Origin: Paramyrothecium sp. XJ0827
Taxonomy: Eukaryota; Ascomycota; Sordariomycetes; Hypocreales; Stachybotryaceae
DNA: 64,000 nt
NCBI GenBank assembly: GCA_020881915.1
Contig: JAJFPB010000004.1
Coordinates: forward strand, 4,464,001-4,528,000
Reading direction: 5' to 3'
Shown: positions 36,144 through 45,888 of the stretch, piece by piece
Layout of the letters: each line of letters begins with the position of its first letter
How positions within the stretch are numbered: position 1 is the stretch's first letter
Made by a program: the position numbers and the translations under genes
The notes under the pieces: model-generated
What the model was told of the DNA's origin: nothing
Database searches by the model: none
The model's input: the letters and a program-made list of their open reading frames with translations, nothing else

Positions 36144-39100
36144 ATGGATGACACAGAACTCAGGTACCTCTCAGCCGAGGCCCTTGATGGATTACATCGA
36201 GAACTGCTGGAACGTGCAGTATCGCGTGTTTTAAGCACCGAGATCGCTGAAGTCACGTATGCACAGATTGTTGATGGACTTCCGCTGGCCGAAGTCGCAA
36301 GCGACACTCGGGATGGCCCTCCCCGCGGACACCCTGTTTTCGGCCACGAGGCGCTGTGCCCTGGGGTGCAAGAAAAGACACGAGAGCTTTGGAGGAGCTT
36401 TTCTCTCGGGGATCTCAAGTTCGATGCCAGAGTAAGTACCAAGATTCATATTATGCGGTGCTCCAGGTCGACTAGTGTTAATGAGCCAAGGTGATATCCC
36501 CTTGACTGCGCGAAGCCTCAGATGATGTAACGATCCCCACAATATCTTAGTCATGATGTCGGTACATAAAGTAACTTCCTAGCCCTGCCCCACCTAATTT
36601 ACTATGTACGCCGCTTCCTACGATACCTCAATGCCTGACACAAGATCGAAAAGTCAGCGGCAGAGCCGTCGGGGCCGGGCCCGGCATGACGATGCCGCTG
36701 CTGCCTCTGCTGAAGCTATTTCCAACGGACCAAGGCGAGGGCCGCCACGCCGGGCCCGGCAGCAAGCTGTTGCTGCCGCTGCTGCCGTTGAAGCTGCTGA
36801 CGATGTTGAAGCTGCTGACGATGTTGAAGCTGCTGACGATATTGAAGCTGCTGACGATATTGAAGCTGCTGATGATATTGAAGCTGCTGACGATATTGAA
36901 GCTGCTGACGAAGGTGGTGTTGAGCTTCCAATTACGATGAACACAAGAGCCGGCCGGAACAAGCCCACGATAGCACACAAAGACCGGAAATTGACCCCTG
37001 GACGCTGTAGGCACCGAATTCGAGCCTTTCCAAGTCCCTGAACGCCCCTTCCAAGTCCGACAGCTCCCTGAGACCCCGTTGAAGCTATTCCAGCATTTCC
37101 TACCTATTTGGCTCGTTGCAAAATGGGTCAAATATACCAATAATGATCGGACCGCTGCTGATCCTAATGATCCGGCCTTGAAGAAATCTAGCCGTCAGAG
37201 ACGGTGGAAACCGACCTCCGTTCAAGAGATATATATATGGATAGCTATGACTATCTATATGGACAGACACCCAGAAAAACAGCTCTCCAGCTATTGGAAG
37301 GAGCCAAAAGGCGGCAGCAATATCTCCCCACCGAATATCACGATATATGTCATATGATCGGTTTATCCTACTGAAAAACCGGCTTCGAATTCATGATCCA
37401 GATAACATAGAAATAGGGGTGCCGGGCCCGTACAATAAGGTCAACGAATGGGCCCTTGTCCTGATGGAAGCCGCCCTCAGCATCGTCATCGTCGGCAGCA
37501 TCATTGGCGTCGATGAAGCTATGCAGGGCTTCCAAGGGAGGTCCAGCCAGACTGTGACGATTAAGACGAAGCCCACGCCCACAGGGCTCAAGATCTGGGT
37601 CCTAGCTGTCAAGGGATATATATTACAGTGGATTTGGCATAGGCCCGGCACCCAATACGGGCCCGTCGGCATCGAGGCCCGTAAGGGCCCGAAGGTCAAG
37701 CTATTAGACAGATCATCAAACAAGCCGCCGGCTTTGAACCCTACCCAAGCTGTCGTTGTTGCCCTAGTAAATCGGCTACCTAGGGAGACGTACCATATCT
37801 ATATAGATAACCTTTTCTCGTCCCCGGACCTATTCAAAGCTCTGAGGCAGCTGGGGATAGGGGCCACCGGCACATGCCGTACGAACTGTGGGATCTATCG
37901 TGAGATAGTCAAATTCAAGGACAACGATAGAAAAGGACAACAGATGTGGCCTTGGGGCCGGCTCGAGAGCTGGCCCACGCCGGATAATAAGGTAGGAAGC
38001 CCTAGGAAGCCGGGCCCTAGGGAAATGCATTACTGACCGTCTTCCAGGTCAACCAAATCGCATGGAAGGACAATGCCTTAGTGTTGTTTCTGACCACTGT
38101 TTATGACGGCTCTGAAACCGCTGTCTGCCTTAGAAAACGCCCTAAAGGTGGGCAGCCATATTCACGCCCAATTCAACAGTTTTTCGGTGACGAGGGCATC
38201 AAGGAAGTATCCGTGCCGTTGATAGCTGCTGACTATAATTTATATATGAATGCAGTAGATAGAGGTGATCATCTTCGAGCAAATATGAAGACAAAGCATC
38301 GTCAGAGACGGGGCCCTGCCCGGGCTCTTGCTTGGTCCTTTTTGCTTAAGACAGCTATTTGTAATAGCTTCATTTTACAACGGGACGGGCAGCCGGCCTT
38401 TGAGCCCTCTAAGACACTTAGTGAGTGGCAGGACCGGATTTCTGACGCCCTATGTGAGTATTACTATGATAGCTATCGTCAGACAGCTCCATCAAGGAAA
38501 CGCTATCGAGCTGGGGACGAATTTACGCCTGTCTGGCAGCATAATTTTGGTCCCAGAGGAAAAAGGGATCGTTGCAAGGGCTGTCAAGGCATTCGAATTT
38601 CCCCTCGAACACAGAGCTTTCAAAATGCTAGAAAACGCCGGGCCCTGGAGCCGTTAGATGTAAATAGCTTCAACAGGCCGGGCCCTGACGATATCGTTGA
38701 GCCGGAGCCACCGGAGGGCTTGAATATCAAGCAGACGGAAGATGGTTGTCTGACATGCGATGTACCCCTATGTAACGAAGGAAAATGCTGGTACATCTAC
38801 CATCAGCCAATTTACTAGAGCTTCGATGTATCTAGATTTTACCCGGTTCCAATTGGTCAAGATCCCAGTCCGTTACAACATCTGAGGCTTCGCGCAGTCA
38901 AGGGGATACGCGTATCTCGCCGCTTCGCCAGGGTCGAGAGCTTTTAACACGAGGTTAATTGAACTACTTGCCATTGCCGTCCATGGAATAGCTGTAAAGA
39001 TTTTCCAGCTTGACACCAGCATGCATAAGACCGATGGAATCATCCAGTGGGCCCCTCCAAAATCCGACGATGATTATTGGGAATGGAATCCAGATGGTCC

Positions 39101-39755
39101 TCTGCCTACCCTCTTTATACATCCATGGTATACGGATTATAAACAACACCCAAATGGTACTGCTGATATGGCAGGGTACTGGGCCGAATCCCGTATTTTT
39201 GGCGGAGTTATCCTATTCGATCGCCTCGATCCCACATCAGACGAAGTCTATCTACACCCTAACCGTCAGAAGCTAACTTACAGAATCTGTCTGCTTCTGC
39301 CGGAGCAGAAACAAGCTTTGATCGAGTTCATCACAAGCACCCAGTCTTGCCCCTGTCCCCTTCCAATCTTGCCTGATAAAAACAACAAGGAACGAGTTGA
39401 TCCAGAGGAGCCTATAGAGGAGACAGGAGTCTTTCGAGATGTATGGGAGAGAACGCACCGACCTGTTACTTACGGCGACGAAAGATTGAGATCGGTATCC
39501 AACTCACTGGATTACGCAACGTTGATAGATAAGGCAGAATCACAGGGACGGGCAGAGGACTGGATACATGCTGCCAAATTGGCTGATGATGAGCAGAACC
39601 CAGTCGATATGGAGTGAGTTTCAAGTACATGGAGGTGAGATATTCTCTTGCTAATCATGGTCATTAGCTCAGAAGAAATGAGAGAGTTGATACGTATTCA
39701 TACGTATAAAAAGCCCGCGGAGCCTAGGCGTCCTGCGGAAGAAGATTCATCGTGA
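36144..39755 (+). CDS. Uncharacterised protein, 326 aa, first intron holds a transposon
   Basis: Exons are 36144-36431, 39009-39613 and 39668-39755, together 981 nt in one frame. Exon 1 ends FDAR before GTAAGTACC; exon 2 begins after TTTTCCAG with LDTSMHKTDGIIQW, phase 0 on both sides, so removal of the 2,577-bp intron would give an uninterrupted product. Notable parts are DGLHRELLERAVSRVL, HEALCPGVQEKTRELWRSFS, RIFGGVILFDRLDP and YRICLLLPEQKQALIEFI. I do not recognise a characterised domain; no signal peptide or membrane helix is present. The intron without the element would be about 165 bp. Whether splicing still works with the element inside cannot be judged from sequence. Confidence 0.75.
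36495..36532 (+). repeat. Left terminal inverted repeat
   Basis: Pairs with 38871-38908; a single A/T difference separates them. The first TA is the presumed target duplication. Confidence 0.88.
36604..38818 (+). pseudogene. piggyBac-like transposase with two frame breaks
   Basis: The reading runs in three frame segments: 36604 to about 37000, about 37010-37340, and 37347-37991, then a good 56-bp intron (37992-38047) into 38048-38818. Two single-base shifts near 37000 and 37340 are too close to coding on both sides for introns, so the copy is probably inactive unless they are sequence errors. The catalytic triad is intact: Asp in GVDEAMQGFQGR (codon 37512), IDNLFSSPDLF (37806) and MNAVDRGDHL (38258). 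The C-terminus has a cysteine-rich finger, RCKGCQG and CLTCDVPLCNEGKCW, as in piggyBac transposases. The N-terminus is basic followed by an acidic repeat block. Other reading: a domesticated gene, unlikely given the breaks. Confidence 0.85.
36787..36912 (+). repeat. 18-bp minisatellite, seven copies, in the transposase
   Basis: Seven tandem 18-bp units of the form GTTGAAGCTGCTGACGAT encode (V/I)EAADD repeated. The first three copies have Val, the later ones Ile, and one unit has a silent GAC to GAT change, so the array expanded in steps. It is stop-free in five frames. Confidence 0.9.
38871..38908 (-). repeat. Right terminal inverted repeat
   Basis: Reverse complement of the left repeat with one difference; lies 53 bp after the transposase stop codon. 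Confidence 0.88.
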
Positions 39756-40003
39756 TGGGAGCAGTCAGCGTCTAGGTTTCAGAAGAAGAATGGGGCTCAA
39801 CCGAATGCAATTCACTTTTAAGCTCCAAACCCGATTGCTACAGCCACTTCGTCGGGCTGGATCATTACTTATCTTGGTAGGTATATAGTATCTAATCAAA
39901 GTCTAAAAGTTCTGGCACAATATCTAAAGTAGAAGATTGGAATTGAATGATGTAGTTTGTGCAACATATATAAACTTCTATGCTGGTCAGTCCTTAGACA
40001 GAG

Positions 40004-41524
40004 TTATGATGGTATGCATGCACCTGGATAATAGATTGTTTTCCACAAATGCTCCTCTGTTTGTTCAACAGACCATCCTGCGACCTTTTTAATGAAGGGG
40101 GCTGTATCCTTCGAATCACGTTCCATTTTCACCTCGTGAATGTTAAGAAAACGCCCGGAAACAAGAACATCATAAATCTTCCCATCGGTCTTCTCGTGCT
40201 TCGTGTCGCCACAAGCTGGGTCATGAGAGTCGCCGTCAAAATGAAGATATAATGTCTCCAAGGAAAGTGGTAGAACATGTTTGAGTTGCAGATATGCAGG
40301 TCTCTCACCATGATTGGTATCATTGCCAGTGTCTTCGACATCGTTCTCGTTGCACTGGTTGTCATCCTCCTCGAAATTCCCGATCAGGTGGTTGATAGTG
40401 ATTGCGAGGTGGCGAAGTGAGGCCAGAGGTTGTAATGACCCAATAAATCTGGAGATTTTACCATATCTTTCGAAATACGCGAAGTGAAGGTCTAAACTCT
40501 GCAACCCCCTGCCATGTGTTCTCAGGGCTTGACCAAACATGGCAAGGTTCATCTCCCAGTACTTCTCGTCAATGATGTAGGTTCTGCGGCTGTCCCCAAG
40601 TTCGATCTTGAGGCTTTTTAGGTTCTGGCACCGTTGAAGAATATTCTTCAGACCTCCGGCATCAATAGCACATTCCTTGAGCTCGAGACACCTCAAATTG
40701 CAAGCGCTATTTGACCATTTAAACTTCATTGTGCTTTTTTTCATTGCTTCGATTCCCAGAAGACGAAGAGTGCTAAGCTTTGGATGGAGCAGGATTGCCT
40801 CGACGTCGTAAATTGGTACAGTTCCATCGGAGCCCTCAACACATTTCATTTGAACCTCTTCTAGATTAGGTAGCCCAAAATTTGCGCATGTTTTCCCGAT
40901 AACATTGCTGTCATCCTGGTCACGGTCTTGGACAACCTGCCGCAAATCGACCTGATCTAAGTCTGAAATGCCGCTGATCATCCACCATAGGACCCGGAAG
41001 GAGTGGAAGGTTGTCGAATAGAGTATCCGGACATTCCGAGCATAAGCCAGAGCGAAGGCGGCGAAGGAGAACTCCTTTTGCCTGGAACAAGTATCTTTTA
41101 AAAATGCTTGATAGTTTGGCGGCAGCTGCACCGTAGTCCATGATGATCCAAGGATTTGATCAATTCGGAAGTCGTGAACGTCACGATCGTAGATGCCCAG
41201 AAATATGTCCTCGTTGATGAAGAGCCTGTCAATGTGCTGCCCAAGCGAGGGATCGCCCACCAGTGACTCTATAAAGTTGGTATGTCTTCCTGATGTTTCA
41301 GCATATTTAACACCTCCAACCAAGGATGTACGATATAGTAATGGCTGTGCGATACGTCGGAAATTCCGACAGACGCGACACAGGGAGACCAAATTAGTGG
41401 ACTGTTGGCGGTCAATCTGGGGCTGGGTTAACCACCACTCTGAGAGAGGTAAGGAGGCCTCGAACGTTGCAAAAATCTGCACCCATATCTCATCAGGCAC
41501 TCGGATAGTCTCGAAGTTTGCCAT
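40004..41524 (-). CDS. F-box protein with leucine-rich region, 506 aa
   Basis: Intronless. The ATG giving MANFETIRVPDEIWVQIFATF was chosen; the two codons upstream are open but start with GTG. The N-terminal 60 residues form an F-box (IRVPDEIWVQIFATF ... LVSLCRVCRNFRRIAQPLLYR), which binds Skp1 in an SCF ubiquitin ligase. Several irregular leucine-rich stretches follow: LSTLRLLGIEAM, LRCLELKECAID, NLKSLKIELGD, LQSLDLHFAYF, LRHLAITINHL and LETLYLHFDGD, a likely substrate-recognition surface. Fungi carry many such proteins and the target is unknown. An acidic, Asn-rich loop (about residues 388-407) interrupts the last repeats. Confidence 0.88.
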   Translation of the reverse strand: MANFETIRVPDEIWVQIFATFEASLPLSEWWLTQPQIDRQQSTNLVSLCRVCRNFRRIAQPLLYRTSLVGGVKYAETSGRHTNFIESLVGDPSLGQHIDRLFINEDIFLGIYDRDVHDFRIDQILGSSWTTVQLPPNYQAFLKDTCSRQKEFSFAAFALAYARNVRILYSTTFHSFRVLWWMISGISDLDQVDLRQVVQDRDQDDSNVIGKTCANFGLPNLEEVQMKCVEGSDGTVPIYDVEAILLHPKLSTLRLLGIEAMKKSTMKFKWSNSACNLRCLELKECAIDAGGLKNILQRCQNLKSLKIELGDSRRTYIIDEKYWEMNLAMFGQALRTHGRGLQSLDLHFAYFERYGKISRFIGSLQPLASLRHLAITINHLIGNFEEDDNQCNENDVEDTGNDTNHGERPAYLQLKHVLPLSLETLYLHFDGDSHDPACGDTKHEKTDGKIYDVLVSGRFLNIHEVKMERDSKDTAPFIKKVAGWSVEQTEEHLWKTIYYPGACIPS

Positions 41525-42432
41525 GGCCACCTTGTGAAGCGGTGAACCTCAAGCGGAAAACGGGCTGGGTCAGCGTTGAATAAGTGGATGGAATGACCCT
41601 TGTCCTAGGGCTCAGTCAGCATCAAATCCTGCAAGATTTTACGGGCAGTTTCTGATTTGAACAGTCGCCGCCAAGGACACCGCTGTAAATCGAGATCTTG
41701 ACAGGACGCGATTCCAAACAACCTGGTCTGCACGAGGCTACTTGAATTGTCACCATAAAAGTTGTACAAGGTGCGATCAATGAATACTGCCGGAATTTGC
41801 CCCCTATTAAAAGCTTTCAGCTCCTTGGTGACATCATGAAGGGAGGAAAAGACAAGAACCCCCTGCTGCCGGAGCAGGGCTTTTCATCAAAAAAGGTACA
41901 AAATGTAGTGCAGGAAGTCATGAACAGCCAATAAAGTGTCCCAGGAACAGAGTCAATTCTAAAACTGATTGGTATTATCGACCTCATCGAATTTACTTCG
42001 GATATGAGGTCCACTTCTGTTCACCAAGGTACGGCACGTGAGGAGAAATTACTCTCGAAAGCAAGCCATTTTTAGCGTGCATGTGTTAGAGAAAGAGAAA
42101 CACAACGCACTCAAGATTCGTGGGAATACCGTTGGAGAATCCTGGCGACGAGAACTTCCATTTGTCCGACACTTGCCCTGGTCAGCCACTCTAGCTCAAT
42201 TGGGCCTTCTGAGCATCTTCCGCTGAGACCCCGCTGGACCTGCAGTGCAACGGGGCTTTTGGGGCTTCCGTGCCAATCGCATTTGGAGATGTGTTCAGGC
42301 TGCGATGGAATATAAGAACTCAATTACCCTTTGCCTCAAGTAGGTTGCCTTGAAGGGCTTGACGAAGAAGACTTGAGTTTCGTGTACGTGTGGGAGGCAA
42401 CTTCTGGACTATAGGAAAACTTGTTCGCAGCC
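41525..42432. promoter_or_regulatory. Shared upstream region of F-box and SGNH esterase genes
   Basis: The two genes diverge from here. TATAAG at 42311-42316, about 120 nt before the esterase ATG, is a likely TATA box. No coding region. Confidence 0.4.
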
Positions 42433-43410
42433 ATGTCGTTCTCACAACGGTTACTCTCTGTGGCACTTTGCCTGTCCGCTTATGTGCCGGTCAGTTATGC
42501 CCAGAGTAACAAATACCTCATGGTCTTGTATGCTTTACCTCAGAACCTTTGCAGAAATCGTCTAACTTCAGCAGTGGAGATTCGTATTCGACGACAAGCT
42601 CGTTTGCAGGTGGCGCTGCTCCCTCGCTCGCGAATCCTATTGGCAATCCCCAGTTCCCAGGTCAGACGACTAGTGGCGGCTTAAACTGGGTTGGCCAAGC
42701 GATTGCGAAATTGAACTCATCAGTGGTTTTGTCCTATGACTTTGCCGTATCTGGGGCCACCATTGATACATCTATTGTGCAAACTTGGGCTGGCTCTGGT
42801 GTTGATGATCAAGTCGATTTATTCGGCCAATATGTAGCATCCGCGCCTTGGACTCCAGAGAATACCCTGACTGTTGTTTGGGTTGGGATCAACGACGTCG
42901 GTCATCCCTACTGGGACGGGCACGAGCCTCCAACTTGCCAGGTCATGCAAAGATATCAACAGCTCCTGAATATCCTATATGGCCACGGACTTCGGAAGTT
43001 TGCTCTATTCACCGTACCACGTAAGTAGCCTTCTTGTGTCACACAGGTTGAGCCCCAAATTGTGTGCCCGCGTACTGACAGGGGCAGCATTTGATCGCGC
43101 CCCTGCTTTCCTCGGCGAACCCGTGAACAAGGTCGACAAGCTGAGGGCCGACATCATAACTTACAACAACGGAGTTAAGAATCTGCTTGCGCACTTCATG
43201 GATGAGCATGAAGATGTCGAGGGGCAGATATTCGACACGGCACCCGCGTTCCAGAAAGCTTATGCAAATCCACAGACTTACGGTGCGCCAGATGCAACTT
43301 GCGTCAATGGAAACGGTGTCAGTTGCCTCTGGTATGATACTTACCATCCCGGGATAGCCATTCAGAAATTAGTGGCCGAAGACGTGGTGAAACAAACCCG
43401 TTTCTTCTAA
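42433..43410 (+). CDS. Secreted SGNH/GDSL esterase (CE16-like), 287 aa
   Basis: Exons are 42433-42527, 42575-43020 and 43088-43410. A signal peptide (RLLSVALCLSAYVPVSYAQ) precedes the block-I FGDSYSTT with catalytic Ser35; the first intron splits the Phe codon before GDS. Block III is VWVGINDVGHP, and the Asp/His pair is in WYDTYHPG near the end (Asp264, His267). The arrangement fits fungal CE16 acetylesterases that remove acetyl groups from plant-wall polysaccharides. The third-exon acceptor could also be 6 bp upstream, adding two residues; the chosen site gives the family-like PPFDRAPAF. It sits beside two pectinases, supporting a plant-wall role. Confidence 0.88.
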
Positions 43411-43783
43411 GAATGAGAAGGACCGATACGCGGAACACTTCGGCTTACTAGAAGATGCAACATTTGCATTGGTCTCAGGCGCTCTACGTGCGGGATGTTG
43501 GACGGCTTTTTGCAGAGATACACAGAGTCTGGTAAAATATTTCGTTGTCGCCACAATAGCAGTCACGCAAGGTCCGTGGTTTTGCAGCACATGGCAGCAA
43601 AACTGTCATATTTCGGTACTATCACTTCAAGCAAAGAGATTGTGTACCCCAGAAATGCTCGCAACTCCCCAACCTCAAAAAGCTTCACCGTGTATATACT
43701 CTGATAGCCGATCAAAAATTCTCAGAGAACAAAGAGTGTTAGAAGCGAAGAGCGCAATTTCGTCTCCATGCGTAGACCCCCTT
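43411..43783. other. Intergenic between convergent genes
   Basis: 3' flanks of the esterase and the pectate lyase. Nothing else seen. Confidence 0.4.
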
Positions 43784-45223
43784 CTAACCTGGGCAAACGG
43801 TGGCACGAGGACCAGCGTTGGCGTTGATGTAGGCCGGTACATCAGACCCTCGGATCATGGGGTAGTCGTAGTATTGGCGTGCCCTGAAAGCCCAGAGCTG
43901 GTTGTTTGCTATCCTTCCTGTGCAGTTCTTGAAGACGTTGCCGCTAGTGCCAAGCCTGGCTTCAGAATCAGCTTGTATTGGGTTATTGGCGTACTCAAAG
44001 AAGACGTTCTCAACGAGTGCGGTCGTTCCGCCTTGGGCATAGTGCCCGTATGAAGTGACGTTGTAAACGTAATTGTTGTAGAGGTGAATCCGAAGTAGAC
44101 CGCCGGCGCTAGGATTTCTTTGGTTTGTGTTGTTAAACAGGTTTGAATGTACTGTTCCTTGGGCAGTGAGGTTGTCTGTCCACCCTGTCCCGTCGTTAGA
44201 ACCTCTATTTGGTATATTGATTGTTCTCTTACCAATGCCAAATGCCTTATCATGATCATGAAAAATACTGTTCGATACAGTCCAGAAATCAGTGTCTTTT
44301 CTGAGCTCAATAAGTCCGTCTCCGGCATTCTCTAAGAGGCCTTGGAGCACAATCGTTAGTATGGAGCTGAGAGAGCAACCAAGGTGAGGGGCCTCGCTTA
44401 CAGTGGTCGATCCAAATGTTGCTGCTTGCATCCTGAAATTGTAAGCAACGAGCATGTAACGCGTTTTACGACCAGACTTGACCTCACAACTTGAATAGCG
44501 TCTCGATCATTCACCTCGTTGGGCGAATTAGCTTTTCTGGTGTTGCCTGTTTCAAATTTAGTAGCCGAATTTGTGGACTGGAAAGATGACCAACCAATCC
44601 TAAGATTGCGAATGATGACATTATTGACTCTCGTGAGGTAAAGACCACCTGATGGCGGATTTCGTTAGTCATTTGATCATTTCATTCATTCCTTGTCTGC
44701 CTTACCGGCGTAGATTTCGGCTGTAGAACCAACTCCAATGATGGTTTTGTCACTGGTAACTTTGATCTCTTTGCCGAAGGGCTTGATGGTAATTCTGCCG
44801 ACTACTTTGATAACGTATTTGCCCGCAGACTTGGTATACTTCTCCAGGTCCGCTTGATTGTCAACGGTGACGGTGATTCCCCCAGCACCACCTGTAGTGC
44901 CACCGTTCAGTGAAGCGAAGCCATTGGCAGCCTGAGTGCAGGCAGCCTGTGGCGCGGGAGGGGTAGGGCTCGGGATTTCTGGAGCTGCGTTCTCAAGGCA
45001 TTGAGAGAAGAACTGGTTAAGGTAGGTGCAAGCACCGGCTTCGCAGCAAGTTGCGCCCGTCCAGCCGTTGCCTCCGCATTGATTCCTTTTAACAATCAAC
45101 GTTTGTGGACGTTGGCGCCAAGTTATTCACGTACCATAAAAGCCTACACGAGACTTGACGTTCAGTTACAGCACCAAAGGCTGTTACAGTCAAGAGAGTA
45201 AGAATTGCGATGATTGGCTTCAT
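43784..45223 (-). CDS. Secreted pectate lyase (PL1) with N-terminal CBM1, 389 aa
   Basis: Six exons on the minus strand: 45135-45223, 44706-45085, 44595-44648, 44488-44546, 44402-44432 and 43784-44340; all five introns are 48-61 bp and keep phase. The signal peptide is [20 protein letters not shown] cellulose-binding CBM1 follows (about 29-60: [14 protein letters not shown] ... NQFFSQC), then a Pro-rich linker and the PL1 beta-helix, with [27 protein letters not shown], the WIDH motif (201-204), DHDKAFGIG and [21 protein letters not shown]. It cleaves de-esterified pectin by beta-elimination outside the cell, with calcium. A CBM1 would hold it on cellulose. It diverges from the methylesterase. 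Confidence 0.93.
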
Positions 45224-45888
45224 GTTTGAGATCGAAATATTGTGTATGCGTTTGCACCTATCAAACTAGGACATATGCGTAGGTAGATCTACACACTTTA
45301 TATGCACCCCACGACGATCCGTCCTTGGCAAGTGGAAAGCCAAGATCCGTGGGCTACTCCCGTTTCCCAAGTCCGGAGACTAATTTAGTCCTCAGACTGC
45401 TATTATCTCACCCAAAGGCCGATGACGCTGAAGAATAAGGGCCTGGCAATTTACAGCTTGCTCAGCAGCACATATAATTTGCGGCACGGGCCCTGGATTT
45501 GGTGCCGCCACGGGCTTCTATGAGCCTAGTTATGCATTTCTATCGATTCTTTCATGCAACCGTGTGGCACGCACAGCCTCGGCCCTGGTGGACTCGTGCT
45601 CGTGCGGGGAGGGCGGGCGAACAGCTTCCGTGCAGATTCGAGATGTGGAGGAGCGGATACAAAAATATAGAGCTTCCAAAACTGGCATATAAGTCGTCGT
45701 TTCCCGCAGCAGAATTATCCCGACGGATGTCAATGAATACTCCGCATCGGAAATTTCCCCAACTAAATGGCAACCTCGCACTATTATAATGTCAAATTTA
45801 GAGGTCATGAGCAACTATTTAAGGTAGAATAAACCAAAAATTCGCCGGGGAAATGTTTAGAATTATCGTAATCTAGCACGTATCAACA
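45224..45888. promoter_or_regulatory. Bidirectional promoter of the pectinase pair
   Basis: 665 bp separate the two start codons. On the minus strand TATAAA lies at 45297-45302, 74 nt before the lyase ATG; on the plus strand TATTTAAG at about 45815-45822 is about 70 nt before the methylesterase ATG. The middle must hold shared control sites, which I could not name with confidence. Confidence 0.6.

Larger units (their letters stand above)
36495..38908 (+). mobile_element. piggyBac-like DNA transposon inside an intron
   Basis: The element is bounded by 38-bp inverted repeats (36495-36532 and 38871-38908) that match at 37 of 38 positions; inside the TA dinucleotides each end reads TCCCCTTGACTGCGCGAAGC. 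The outermost TA on each side fits a TA target duplication, giving an element of about 2.41 kb at 36497-38906. It carries a transposase of the DDE_Tnp_1_7 (piggyBac-derived) type in the same direction as the host gene. TTAA, the usual piggyBac target, is not at either repeat end; the nearest left copy is 36478-36481. No other copy of the repeat is in the window. Confidence 0.88.

Noticed and set aside
36478..36481. TTAA as left piggyBac target site
   Set aside because: It is 13 bp outside the inverted repeat, and the right TTAA copies (38944, 38955) lie at different distances with unrelated sequence between.
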